Counted from the stretch's first letter, positions 46,096 through 56,525 are shown. The stretch: DNA of 64,000 nucleotides from Lineus longissimus (GCF_910592395.1 NC_088326.1:7321001-7385000), one strand, 5' to 3'. Notes: a model not told the origin generated them from the sequence alone. Program-made: numbers and translations.

Positions 46096-46186
46096 CAGTA
46101 GGCCTACCACCTCCTTCTTGACCACCGGCATCGCCCACACCATCAGAAGTTGAATTAGTGCCTATAGTGTCCATTCTCGTATCCAT
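46096..46186 (-). CDS. HECT gene, likely first coding exon
   Basis: ATG at 46186-46184 opens MDTRMDTIGTNSTSDGVGD, then a Gly-rich end and a donor ACTG/GTAAGTAG. It ends one base into a codon, matching the phase of the acceptor at 36637. An upstream stop in frame makes this the first Met. A TATATA word lies on the minus strand about 175 bases upstream (46357-46365). Confidence 0.55.
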
Positions 46187-46539
46187 TACGCTATCATCTG
46201 GCCATCGTCCGTCCTATCAACTCATAACTTGCCATGCTTGCAGAAGTTTTGCGTCAGTGTGTAACGTGGTATATGATTGGTTTAAACAAGTGTAAGACAA
46301 AGCCACGTGACTGATTAGCAACCGCCCCTATTAAACTGAACGTAGGCGTGCTTAATCTCTATATATGAAAAGTGTTGAACACAAATTGATATCAGACACG
46401 CCCACTCGTCGATCACGTGATGCTCGGCTGGGCCTGTAATTGGTCAGGCAGTCGGGAAACGATTTGTGTTGAACAGAAATCACAAAAGGCGACAAGTGTT
46501 TAACACTTATATTAATAGTGATCGCTTCCGCGCGCCATA
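46187..46539 (-). promoter_or_regulatory. Putative promoter and 5' UTR region of the HECT gene
   Basis: Lies upstream of the first coding exon. On the minus strand it contains a TATA-like TATATAGAG at about 46365-46357. Inferred from position only. Confidence 0.3.
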
Positions 46540-47180
46540 GAATTCTTTGGTCGCTAGCGCAGTCCATAAACAAGCATCAATTTCACCAACTTTGAGTGCA
46601 AGCTTGGTCATCAAAGTTACAGAACTGTTAGAAATACATCTAAACAACATATATATACAGTTAAAAGTGCATAAAAATCCCGATTCAACCTCCGGGCGCT
46701 ACCTTTTTTTTCCGCCAGACTCCGGGCGCTACCGGTCGTTATTTAGTGCGACCGCCACCAGACATGCCAGAGTGTTTATCAAGATCTTTCGCCGTTTTAA
46801 TTGCGCGTTTTAGGCAGATTAATCAATTATTACATGCATGCATTATATCACCGAAATGATAATTGCGTATGCTATTTGAAACTAAGTTCAGATATTATTT
46901 TCGATCTTTGAATTGAATTTAGGCGAGATATCACTTGTCGACATATCAGGACTTGCAAAATTCACTCGAGATCACTTGCATTATCGGCACGTTTGAAAAC
47001 CGAATTTCACAAATTCCACAAATATTTATCACATACCATATGTATCACCACAAAGGTAACTTTCTAGACTATTTGAAACCAAGTTCAGATACTTATTTTC
47101 ACAAAAATTCGAAGTTATGCAAGGGATTTTTCAATGGTAGAGATCGACGGAAACAAATTTCTCGCTCTAAAATCGGTTCA
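46540..47180 (-). repeat. Inverted ~640-bp duplication, partner at 24.7-25.4 kb
   Basis: Reverse-complement match to 24735-25375, including CGCTACCGGTCGTTATTTAG and TTAATCAATTATTACATGCA. It lies just upstream of the HECT gene's first exon. Not coding. Confidence 0.75.
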
Positions 47181-47646
47181 TATCATAAGAAAGCAGAAAC
47201 AGACCGAAACGAACCAAAACGGGCCGGATCGGAGTTAAAATTTGCCGAAACGGAGCTTCTAGTGGTTTTAAATGGCATCTGGATAGGGCCTCTGAATAAT
47301 AAATTATGTTCATATAATGAAGATCACACTTCTTTTCCATCGTGATATTGATGATATTGCCTGGTTTGGTCGGGGCCGACTCCAGTAGCAGACAGCGCTT
47401 ATACTGCACAAGAATTGATGACGTCACTTCAGCTCTGCGTGAAAGTAAATTTAGTCCTCATTAAATATTTAGGGGCTGTCATGGAAAAGAAGTCTGATCT
47501 TCATTATAATATGAGCATATGTTAAGTGCAAGCTCTAACAACTACAGCTGTTACAATGGGGGGGGGGCACCCCCAAACCCCCCTCCGTCGACATAGGTTT
47601 TAACCAGTGCGTTGGGGGAAAGCCCTGTTCCAGTCTTTACATACGT
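47181..47646. other. Non-coding stretch
   Basis: A G run followed by a C-rich segment at about 47560-47586. Nothing else recognised. Confidence 0.35.
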
Positions 47647-47892
47647 GCTGGATTGCCAACCAGTGCGTACCTTGTCCAGAGATGATCAAGGATTTACGTA
47701 ACCATAAGTTACAAAAATAACACGTTTTTATTCATCGGAAGAAGACCAGAGCGCATGCTCCAACGGAACAGGAATTAGCATGGGTACATGATTATGTTGC
47801 AATAACAATAGTTTGCATGACTAAATGTAGATGTCAGCACTGATGTAAAACTGTAAAGTCGTACAAGAGACGTACAACAGACTACTAGCACA
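47647..47892 (-). repeat. Putative 3' LTR of the Ty3/gypsy element
   Basis: On the minus strand a purine tract AAAAAGGGAGA (about 47903-47893) is followed by TGTGCTAGTAG, the expected polypurine tract then TG start of a 3' LTR. A polyadenylation signal AATAAA lies inside, at about 47732-47727. The far end (about 47647) is a guess. I could not find a matching 5' LTR upstream of gag. Confidence 0.5.
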
Positions 47893-48479
47893 TCTCCCTT
47901 TTTGAGACTGAAGTCCTGATAGTCCAAGTGTCTTTTATGGGAGTAGCTTATAATCTTAGCTCACAATTACTCTAAACCAATTAAAACTCACAACATGGAA
48001 CACACGTAACTGAAAAACAATTCTAGTCAAAACTTTGACTCAAGATTCCAAACACAACTTTAGGTGTTCCTTGAATTATGAATATTTCGACTCAAACTCG
48101 TCTAACACAAAACACTATCCAGAATGAATCCTCTAGAATTTAGCAATCTCACAGAATACACATACCAGTGAATGCTAGTATACTTTTTTAAAACAGAAAT
48201 TTTAAAGGCACAATTTTACCTAAGATTCTAAACGTAAATGTTGTACCAAACTTGGTCAACTTTAGTCTAAACAGAAAATTACTTAGAACATGAACAATAA
48301 TGAGAGTCTGTCAACAACATTGTAGCACAGAACACAAATATGTCAATATACAGCATGACACAAAATCAAGTCTTAGTCACTAAATACAGTGTGACACAAA
48401 ATACACAAAACATGAAAAATGAGCAGCGATCCGCCTACACCCATTCTTCAGGCTGTATGTGCACTACGAATGATTTGAG
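47893..48479 (-). other. 3' untranslated region of the Ty3/gypsy element
   Basis: Non-coding, between the pol stop codon and the purine tract before the putative LTR. Confidence 0.5.
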
Positions 48480-50705
48480 TCAGATTTTGCTCACAATCGA
48501 ATCCTGAACACTAGTGACTGCGTGCACAAAATCGTCAAAATGTCTGGGCGCTTTCACAACACGTCCCGATCTCGTTGTAACTTGCTCCGCACTTGTGTTC
48601 GATCCATGCTGGACTTGAACAACTGGTGTCTTGGGTGCTGCTTTCAACGGCGTCTGTTTTCCTGGCGATATCGGCGTTCGTTCTGCAGGCGTCCTCTGGA
48701 TCGACGTTTCACTAGCAGATTCTGGTGATGCAGGTGGATCTAGGTGTACTGCCGACGATGCGTTATTGATTTCAGTACCGACGTTTGTACTCGGTTGAGG
48801 CGTGTCAGGCTGAGTCGGGTGAGCATCCAATAATGCTCTAGTAAGCAAATCCTCATTTCTGGGCGGATTTCGGACAACTACAGTCTTGTCAGGCTTGATC
48901 ATTGCCCGATTTCGACGGAAAGACTTGTCCTTAGACTGGATTTGGTACGATCTTGGACCACATGAATTGACAATTGTCCCTTTGATCCATTCTCCATTGT
49001 GTCTAAAGACAACCTTGTCTCCAGGCTTCAGATCACCCAGAGGCTGTCTTGTCGCGGTATTATTGTAATGGCGGGCTTGAGTCATGGCATTCTTCTCGCG
49101 CGCGTTTTGAACAGTCTTTGTCTGTAGAGTGGTTTTCAGACATTTCTCATTTACCGGCAAACGCGTTCGTAACTTTCGACCCATTAAGAGTTCAGCTGGT
49201 GATTTACCATCAATCACAGGAGTGTCTCTATAGTTCATGCACGTGATATGCGGCTCGATCTTGGTTTCTTTCGCCTTTTTCATGAGTTTTTTAGCAATGC
49301 CACAATACTTTTCAGCTAGTCCATTGGCTTTTGGATACCTAGGACTGACAGTCACATGGTTTATTCCCCAGTTTTCAGTGAAATCGCGGAATTTTTCACA
49401 GGCATAGTTGCTTCCATTATCAGAGACAAGAGTTTCTGGAATTCCTAGTCGGGCGAACATAGCTTTCAGCTTATCTATAAGGTTCTCAGCGGTCATATCG
49501 TCAAGTTTCACGGTTTCAAAATAGTTCGAATGATAGTCAACAACAAGAAGATAGTTCTTACTGAGGAAAGTGAACACATCTGTCCCCAGTTTATTCCATG
49601 GAAGATTCGGCCTAGCATGTGATATTAGCGGTTCTTTCTGTTGACGTGATTGAAATTTGAGACAGATCGCACATTTTTCAACACAATTTTTTATCTCTGT
49701 CGCCATACCAACCCAGAACATTGCGGCTTTGGCTCTGGATAGGCATTTGTCCCGGCCAAGATCTCCCTCATGTATTCTCTCAAGCATTTCTTTGCGGAAT
49801 TTCTGCGGAATGATGACACGTTCTCCACGTAATAATAGATTGTCACAGACTGAGAGTTCATCACGGAATTGCCAATACCGGCGCACGCAGAATGGCACAT
49901 CCTTCTTGTGGTGAGGCCATCCTGCCACAATCGTAGTTTTGAGCTGCTGTAGCTCAGCATCAGATTTTACCTCATGTCTGAATGAAGCAAGTTTCTTCGC
50001 TGAAAACGGTAGGGTTGCACATATCATGTGAACTTGGTAGTTCAACTCGCGATCAAGTTCAGTGTCCTCAGGTTTGCTTGGCTGTGGGGCCCTTGACAGA
50101 GTATCTGCAATGTTTAGTGATTTTCCAGGAGCCCATTGATACTCGAAACTGTATTTCTGAAGACGCAACATCAACCGTTGTACCCTCGGCGGGCAAGATG
50201 CAAGCGGTTTCTTAAACAGATACTGCAGCGGTTTGTGATCATTGACAAGACGAAAATCACGACCGTACACGTACTGATGTAGCTTTTCACAAGCAATTGT
50301 ACAACTGAGCAATTCAAGTTCTATTTGGGACCAGTTCTTTTGGCTCGGGGTCAAGGATTGAGATCCATACGCGACTGGGTGGTCCCCTTGCAATAGTACA
50401 AAACCTACGCCATCTCGCGACGCATCACATGAAACGGTCACATCCTTTTTCGGATCAAAATATGTCAATACCGGTGACTTCACTAAGAGTTCTTTGAGTC
50501 TCTGAAATGCTTTCTTATGATTCTCATCAAACACAAATGCCACGTCTTTTTTCAGTAAGTCCCTGAGAAGTCGAGTCTCCTCAGCCATGTTGGGTATGAA
50601 TTTGCTCACATACGCTATCATTCCCAAGAATCTCTGCAACTCTTGCTTGCATTTCGGATTTTTCAACTGTGTGATGGCATTGAGCCTATCTTCATCAATC
50701 CTCAT
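48480..50705 (-). CDS. Ty3/gypsy pol, C-terminal half (RNase H and integrase)
   Basis: 741 codons, in the same frame as the upstream 669-codon part and separated from it by one TAG codon. Residues about 1-205 hold the end of RT and the RNase H domain (SCDASRDGVG at 92-101, VNDHKPL at 154-160, NIADTLSRA). Integrase follows: a zinc-binding region with IHEGDLG at 311-317 and CVEKCAIC at 341-348, then the catalytic core GTDVF (Asp about 376), VSDNGS (Asp about 429) and GLAEKY (Glu about 465). In the HHCC region the usual second His is Asp (about 315), likely harmful to zinc binding. The last about 150 residues are Pro/Thr-rich, ending after RSGRVVKAPRHF. Internally initiated ATG is probably not used. 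Confidence 0.88.
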   Translation of the reverse strand: MRIDEDRLNAITQLKNPKCKQELQRFLGMIAYVSKFIPNMAEETRLLRDLLKKDVAFVFDENHKKAFQRLKELLVKSPVLTYFDPKKDVTVSCDASRDGVGFVLLQGDHPVAYGSQSLTPSQKNWSQIELELLSCTIACEKLHQYVYGRDFRLVNDHKPLQYLFKKPLASCPPRVQRLMLRLQKYSFEYQWAPGKSLNIADTLSRAPQPSKPEDTELDRELNYQVHMICATLPFSAKKLASFRHEVKSDAELQQLKTTIVAGWPHHKKDVPFCVRRYWQFRDELSVCDNLLLRGERVIIPQKFRKEMLERIHEGDLGRDKCLSRAKAAMFWVGMATEIKNCVEKCAICLKFQSRQQKEPLISHARPNLPWNKLGTDVFTFLSKNYLLVVDYHSNYFETVKLDDMTAENLIDKLKAMFARLGIPETLVSDNGSNYACEKFRDFTENWGINHVTVSPRYPKANGLAEKYCGIAKKLMKKAKETKIEPHITCMNYRDTPVIDGKSPAELLMGRKLRTRLPVNEKCLKTTLQTKTVQNAREKNAMTQARHYNNTATRQPLGDLKPGDKVVFRHNGEWIKGTIVNSCGPRSYQIQSKDKSFRRNRAMIKPDKTVVVRNPPRNEDLLTRALLDAHPTQPDTPQPSTNVGTEINNASSAVHLDPPASPESASETSIQRTPAERTPISPGKQTPLKAAPKTPVVQVQHGSNTSAEQVTTRSGRVVKAPRHFDDFVHAVTSVQDSIVSKI

Positions 50706-50711
50706 CCCCTG
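50706..50711 (-). other. In-frame region of the premature stop in gag-pol
   Basis: The upstream frame ends GLLFD-TAG and resumes in the same frame with QGMRID. The break lies between the RT thumb and RNase H, not at a gag/pol border. It looks like a point mutation and not a programmed readthrough site. Confidence 0.8.
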
Positions 50712-52721
50712 CTAATCAAACAGAAGACCTATGTACTTTACTTCGGTTTCTTCAAGTACACATTTCTGCCAGTTTGGTTTCAAGTTCTTTTCTCGGCATA
50801 CTTCCAGAACTTCTCTCACTCGTTTCTTCAGCGTTTCCTTGTCTGCGGCATGAATCAAAATATCGTCTATGTACACTTCTACACCGACTAAATGACTGAA
50901 CATATCGGTCATATATTTCTGATACACCGGACTGCTAAGTTTAAGTCCATATGGGAGCCTGTTGAATTTGAAATTCCCGAATGGAGTTGAAAAAGTTGTG
51001 AGGATCGAGCTTTCCTCCTCAAGCAAAATTTGCCAGAAAGAAGCTTTTGCGTCTAGTTTCGCAAAGTACTTTGAGCCAGATAACTTTGAAGCAAGTTCTT
51101 CTTGTGTCGGGATTCTGAAATGATCAGTCACGATATATTTGTTCAAGTTTCTCGGATCTAAACAAATTCTCAGCTCTTTATTTGGCTTTTCCACCACGAC
51201 CATCGAATTTATCCAGTCTGTGGCTTTCTCAACTTTAGAAATAATGCCTTCTTTCAGCATTTTGTTCAACTCACGTTTTATACGTTTTATCAGCGCAAAC
51301 GGAATTCTTCGCGGCGGATTTTGTTTTGGCTTTGGGTCCTTTAACTTGATTTCAACTTTTGGCGCATTCAGTCCATCTAGCTTAGTACTGAAAACATCAC
51401 GGTATTCACGGTACAACTCATGTTCATCAGGTTTGTCCTCCTTTTCAATGTCAACAGTATTTATGGTGACAACGTTCAAATCGCACAACGCAGGAAATCC
51501 CAGGATGGGTATGCGGTTACCCTCAGTAACAAAGAAATCAAGTTCTTTATCACGTACTTTCACTCGACATTTTCCAACGAGGGCAATCTTTTCTCCAGTG
51601 TAAGAGAATAACTTAGCATCAGCTCGCATTAATTTAGCACTCAGTTTCAAGGATTTATGCACATGCGCAGGAATCAAGTTCACCTGTGACCCTGTGTCAA
51701 CTTTAAACTTGACCTTTTGCTTGCCATTCAACCATGCGGTCACGAAGCATTGATTGTTACTAACACTTGATTTCAATTTTCGGCCATTGGACTTGTAGCT
51801 CACTTCATGTGTGAACAACGTCTCCACGAATCCAGTCAAATCTGAATTTGAACCGGCACCATGACTGCGATCAGACATTTCTGCTACATCTTTTTGATGA
51901 CATTTCACTCGAAAATGATTTAATTTGCCACATTTACCACAGGTTTTCTTAAACGCGGGGCACCTGTTTGGTACACGATGCACAAGACCACAACGATCAC
52001 AGCTTTTGTCACGATCATCCTTTTGCGCAGAATTTCCACTTCGAGGTTGGCGATTTCGTGCTCGTCCACGTGATGACGATGCTCCACGTGATGATGACGC
52101 TCCACGTTTCTTGTTTCCTGTCGCCACGGAATCCACGTCTTTTTCTTTTTCTTTATCAGTCGTTGTCTTGTCCATCTCGGCAATCTGCTTGGTTACCATC
52201 TCATGCGTTCGACACATCGCTGTTACCCTATCTGCGTCAAGATCCTTAGTTGCCAGAATCTTTTTCTTCAAGGTCTGATCTTCGATACCGAAAATTAACT
52301 GGTCACAGATATTTTGGTTTATGCGGTCACCAAAGTCACATTTCTTTGCTGTATCTTTGACTTCTTTCAAAAAATCATTGAACTGTTGCTGTCCCTGTGT
52401 TATATTTCGGAAAACATGGCGTTGGAATGTTTTATTTGGCGCGGCTAGGTCATCGAAGTGTCTCGTGAACTTTTCAAGTATAGCTTCATTCATCGTTCCT
52501 TCTTCGATTCCCGGAAATGTGTCGAAAATCTTCCGACCATCTACTCCAAGTAGGTGCTTGAGTACGGCTCGCTGTACTGCCACGGCTTTGGTTGACCCAC
52601 CAGTTGCAACCATGTACACTTCAAATCTTTCTCTGAAGATACGCCACGTTTCTACCATTTTGTTGATCCCTTCGAAAGAGACATCGACTTCTAGTGTCGC
52701 AGGGGCTGGCAAGTGCTCCAT
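50712..52721 (-). CDS. Ty3/gypsy gag, protease and reverse transcriptase
   Basis: 669 codons. Gag-like region (about 1-200), a Ser/Arg-rich basic linker, then zinc knuckles with CGKCGKLNHFRVKC at 261-274 (CX2CX4HX4C). The aspartic protease has VDTGSQVNLI at 341-350 and ILGFPALCDL at 406-415. Reverse transcriptase has RICLDPRNLN at 518-527, FAKLDAKASFWQ at 553-564, LPYGLKLSSP at 589-598 and the catalytic VYIDDILIH at 616-624. Gag and pol are in one frame, as in several animal gypsy lineages. It ends at the TAG before RNase H. It makes virus-like particles and cDNA in active elements. This copy would give a truncated product. Confidence 0.9.
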   Translation of the reverse strand: MEHLPAPATLEVDVSFEGINKMVETWRIFRERFEVYMVATGGSTKAVAVQRAVLKHLLGVDGRKIFDTFPGIEEGTMNEAILEKFTRHFDDLAAPNKTFQRHVFRNITQGQQQFNDFLKEVKDTAKKCDFGDRINQNICDQLIFGIEDQTLKKKILATKDLDADRVTAMCRTHEMVTKQIAEMDKTTTDKEKEKDVDSVATGNKKRGASSSRGASSSRGRARNRQPRSGNSAQKDDRDKSCDRCGLVHRVPNRCPAFKKTCGKCGKLNHFRVKCHQKDVAEMSDRSHGAGSNSDLTGFVETLFTHEVSYKSNGRKLKSSVSNNQCFVTAWLNGKQKVKFKVDTGSQVNLIPAHVHKSLKLSAKLMRADAKLFSYTGEKIALVGKCRVKVRDKELDFFVTEGNRIPILGFPALCDLNVVTINTVDIEKEDKPDEHELYREYRDVFSTKLDGLNAPKVEIKLKDPKPKQNPPRRIPFALIKRIKRELNKMLKEGIISKVEKATDWINSMVVVEKPNKELRICLDPRNLNKYIVTDHFRIPTQEELASKLSGSKYFAKLDAKASFWQILLEEESSILTTFSTPFGNFKFNRLPYGLKLSSPVYQKYMTDMFSHLVGVEVYIDDILIHAADKETLKKRVREVLEVCREKNLKPNWQKCVLEETEVKYIGLLFD

Positions 52722-53180
52722 TATGCAAGATGGAATGTACTACTCGATGTACACAAAACTTCGTTTTACACAGGGGCGAGGGCAGGCGGTATTTGCACCA
52801 CGCCACCACGGAGGAGTTAGATTTATCACTCACTCGAACACGTGTGCATAGTTTCAACATACTGTTGTGTGAGAGACCCTTATTGGCGACTTTGTGTAAC
52901 TTTATCTTGCCTACCTAGCTGTTGCCTATAGTTTTCCATTAAAGAGGGACTATGTAGGAGCAGGGGGTCAAATTGGCCAACTTTAGCTGACTTATAAACA
53001 GAGTAAGGGCATTAGGTCTTATTTGATTCATCACTGAATGTATCCCTGTTACAGGCGTGACTAGGTTAGGACAAACTGTGAGAGGTGAGAGACTCACTGG
53101 CTACTTTGTGTAACTTTATGTTGCCTACCAAGATGCTGCCTATAGTGCCCCTTTAATGGACATGTCTCGAATCTTATGCA
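52722..53180. other. Gypsy leader and a short direct duplication
   Basis: Segments at about 52869-52950 and 53084-53160 share CTTTGTGTAACTTTAT and TTGCCTACC in direct orientation. Positions 52780-52810 are the exact reverse complement of 53849-53879 (31 bases). No 5' LTR recognised. Confidence 0.5.
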
Positions 53181-54050
53181 TTCTTTAGGGAAGGTGAATC
53201 ACTAGGCTTCCCAAGCCAACAAGCTTGGGAATTCTTCTTCTTATCTTCAATATTGTGATCATTATTATACATTGTATATTATTATTATAATCGACGCGCC
53301 CGCCTGACCTTTGAAGACCTTTGTTCAATGGACACCAAAGCCTAAGTTGCATTCTGTCATCTGTAGCTGTGACTAATGACACATCTACAAAATAAGTCAG
53401 TTTGATGAGAAAGTAAAGGTTTCAAACCAAAACAGGTGCCCTCTGTAATGGAACTCATTTGAACGCAATATGTTGCGTAATGACTTTGGTTATAATCATG
53501 CTGAGTATGAAAGGCTGGGCTGTATCCGTCAGTACCTGACTGACGATTGGACCCATCGTTTGCATTTGGTAACCCCCCCGTTTTTTTTAATGGTGTGATA
53601 AGATCTCTCATGACAAACGGTTGGACACGGATGTATAGCGGCTTAATAATAGCCCTGCTTTTTGCGAATGCAATTGTAATAAATACTCGTAAATCCCGTC
53701 AGGCAACAACGCAGTATACCAACATGCCATCTATAATTGGTAGGTGTAACCACAACTCTCAAGTGTCTGTGGTCTGATGGTCTGTTTTGATATCGTCATT
53801 ATGATCGCTCCGCCTGTTCGCGTGCTAGCGTGGTGGTCGCGTGGTGCCCGTGGTGGCGTGGTGCAAATACCGCCTGCCCTTTGATTTGGGCTTTCCCAAC
53901 TTTCCCCTTGTATTGTAAGGAGATTTGAATTTACCCGCGCCATGACGTGACTTGTCAGTGACTGGTGCGTGCGCATTCGCTACTTTTGACACCATCTGAT
54001 TACCTGAATTCGGACGATCGGTGCAGTCGGGGGAAAACACTTGGTTTTAA
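53181..54050. other. Non-coding stretch
   Basis: Only the 31-base inverted match at 53849-53879 (GTGGTGCAAATACCGCCTGC inside) stands out. Confidence 0.4.
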
Positions 54051-54424
54051 TGCAAGTATCAATTCGTTTCTTGTACCCCCCCCCCCCTCCTCAAGGGTAG
54101 TTAAGCTATCACCACTAATCTTTGCCGATGCTTGAGTAGTATTTATTTTTCCTGTAGTGAAAATTTGGCGAAGCTGGAAAGAATAAGGATGCTAATGTGT
54201 CGATGTCTTGTCGAACATACAGCCTTACCCAGTAAAATTAGTTCGGTTACTCTATATGACGGTGATAACTGATATATTGTTGATGGTGATGTCTTGACGA
54301 AAGAAAAAGTGGCATTGGTGAAAAAAGGGTGATGCTTGAGCCTTAAGATGTCGTTATAGGGTGATAAGGTGTCGTACCCTTGAGGAGGGGGGGGGGGGGT
54401 ACAAGACACGAATTGATACTTGCA
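54051..54424. mobile_element. 374-bp MITE with TAA target duplications
   Basis: Ends TGCAAGTATCAATTCG and its reverse complement, each continuing into TCTTGTAC, a run of 12-14 C (or G) and CTCCTCAAGGGTA. Arms are nearly perfect over about 47 bp. TAA flanks both sides (54048-54050 and 54425-54427), as for PIF/Harbinger MITEs. No coding sequence. Confidence 0.8.
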
Positions 54425-55591
54425 TAAACCTAATGAAATGGGCAGACTGGTAAGTACTATAGGATTAAGAAAAGATTAGTATGTATAGAAATTAAATATC
54501 ATGTCTGGCATCCTATAAATTTCCCCATTGTTGTACAATCGCTGTTTGAATACAGGCTTCTCAAAGAGCACCGAGAGCACGTGTCCCCGCACACATAGGT
54601 CATGTCAATGTTGTGCTGCCCTCTTTTAGTGAGATCAGATGGTACCCATGCTGATTAATTCTCTCGGCTTTCAACTACTGATATCTTGAAATAATGGACA
54701 GGGTCATTCAAAAAAATTCAAATTTGTGTAAAATAGGCTTATTTCTCCCGCTCAGCCGAATTGATCCATGAATGAATGAAATTATTATGGCTTAATAGCT
54801 TTGGCCTTATCCACGCCTTCTTCATTCTTGAATCTTGTACTCTACTCGTTTCAGTGACGTGACACTGACGGCAGGTTAGCACATCATGGCCCCCTGGCAT
54901 TTCAGTCACTCCTGATAGGTGGAGGCCTGTGATGTTTTGTATAGGCATACTTTTTGTAGCCTACTCCGCTTACATTACATCATTACTTAAATTTTCCGTT
55001 TTTGTATCTTTTTGTAGTTTGAAATCAGAATGGACTTCTTCGACAGCACAGGTTTAATGTAACTGAAGACAGGAACCTAAGTGATACTCTCTGCATCAGT
55101 TTTACGTCATTTTTTCTCTATCGCTAAACATTGACAATCAACCCCGAGGAAAGAATGGTAAGAACAAGGTTTGTATAGTTAGTTCACATCATCACACCAT
55201 TTGGAGTTGGTCAGTCACATTCATAGCAAAATCAAATCTTTAAGCGAAAACCTGAGTGAGTTGGCCATAAAATTGCATTTCAAAGATTACATGAGTTGGG
55301 GGCAAATTCGTGTTCCATATGAACCAAATCTATGCCTTTTATAGGTACAAAAAATATTTGTATTTAAAACTTTGTGCATTGTATTGTTTTGTTTTGTTTG
55401 TTTTGAGTTGTTAGCAAAGCTTTTGTTTGAACTTTGGTGCACCAGAACTCAAGTTCGGCATGATTGACACGTTCTATTAATTATTAATACTAATAGTACT
55501 CCTACAGGTATGGGTACATACTATTAATTATATTCAAAACCTTGTAATTGATTTTCGGAATGAAAAGCATTTACCGGGGGTAGGCACTTAC
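54425..55591. other. Non-coding stretch
   Basis: Nothing recognised. Confidence 0.35.
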
Positions 55592-55712
55592 TGGGAAGAA
55601 CTGGATGAGATAGCTATATCCGCATCTGCTCTGCTGCATGTTTCGTTCGAAACCACCTCGCCCTTCATAGTCTTTCGCTTGTTCTGTGACTTGTTGGGTG
55701 GAAATACTTGCA
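55592..55712 (-). CDS. Candidate exon (basic Ser-rich)
   Basis: Donor CCCA/GTAAGTGCC. The acceptor is uncertain (GGTGCAAG or nearby). Open frame reads VFPPNKSQNKRKTMKGE, later ISSSSSQ. The placement after the 56.1-kb exon fits a family of proteins with a basic FPP.K segment after a helical module. Tentative. Confidence 0.3.
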
Positions 55713-56089
55713 CCAGTAAAAGCAAGGCACACAAGCTTTCTGAAATAGGAATTTCGTGAACTTAGCTGACTGACGATTTACTTTGATACCATTCCTGTTT
55801 TGGGTGCAAATTATCTTCCATAACTAAAACAGACTGAAAGGTAAATTTTTGTGAAGAACAGTGTTTTCTGAAACAATTGAGTTTTTTTTTCTCGAATATG
55901 TTCCTTGCTCTGAGGCAATTTTGCTAATAAAAGAAAATTTTTCAAAAACTGTTTTCCACCCTTGAGAATTATGATGTCTGGAGGAACGACAGTTTTTGCA
56001 ACTCTAAAACTGATTGAAAATTTCATTTAGCAGTTCGGCGGTAGATTTTAGTATTAAGACTTATTTGGACATCATGATAATTTACTTAC

Positions 56090-56246
56090 GATCACCATCT
56101 TTATAAGTGGCAAGCAGATCTGCCATCGGCTTCTTTGCTACTGCTTGAGCATAAGCGATTATTTTCGGCGTGTAGTTGGTGCCCATCTTTCTTAAGAAAG
56201 CATCATTTGGTTTTGCGGGAAACATCATGTTGAATTCCATATTGAT
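56090..56246 (-). CDS. Candidate exon with helical module
   Basis: Acceptor AATATTTTCCAG, donor GATC/GTAAGTAAA. Reads INMEFNMMFPAKPNDAFLRK, then YTPKIIAYAQAVAK. It resembles a module (hydrophobic-FP....FL.KW...Y.PKI...A) found in many uncharacterised invertebrate proteins. No gene name can be given. Confidence 0.45.
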
Positions 56247-56525
56247 CTGGAAAATATTAAATGGATTATGGACCAAAGGTCTTGTTAACTTTTGTCTAGT
56301 ATGGTGTGTTGCGTCTGTAAATAGCCTGATTATTCTTCCTTTTTTAAAACTGATGCCGCTTAATCGAGATGCCCAATTCAATAGTGCAATGACAGCAAGT
56401 ATGATTCATACATTTGGGAAGAGAGCAGAACCAATGATTCACTGCCCATAGTTGGATGATGTTGTACTGTTTGTTTCATTGCCATTGTGTAACCTTTTTT
56501 TAAGTAAAAGGCTCATGTAAAGATT

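Larger units (their letters stand above)
14388..46186 (-). other. Gene span: G2E3-like HECT E3 ubiquitin ligase
   Basis: A minus-strand gene assembled from exons listed separately. Known role of the family: HECT ligases receive ubiquitin from an E2 on a catalytic Cys and pass it to substrates. G2E3-like members are expanded in many invertebrates and fish and are otherwise poorly understood. Evidence is consistent splice-site pairs, phases that match across most junctions, and family motifs in the right order: N-terminal PKL/IRP module (34.1 kb), UIM-like helix (18.1 kb), GGPMREYF (17.9 kb), LLHGGPGLKYLS (17.4 kb), PSASTC (14.5 kb). Exons at 36.4-36.6 and 17.9-18.2 kb each need a one-base frame change. 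Introns contain family A copies, a Harbinger element and a CR1 element. Some linker exons may be missed or wrong. Confidence 0.7.

Noticed and set aside
50690-50720. Programmed stop-codon readthrough in gag-pol
   Set aside because: The TAG lies inside pol between RT and RNase H, and the bases after it (CAGGGG) do not fit the known CARYYA readthrough context.
51925-52278. 117-codon plus-strand frame and overlapping minus frame within gypsy gag
   Set aside because: Shadows of the zinc-knuckle and Ser/Arg-rich region of gag.
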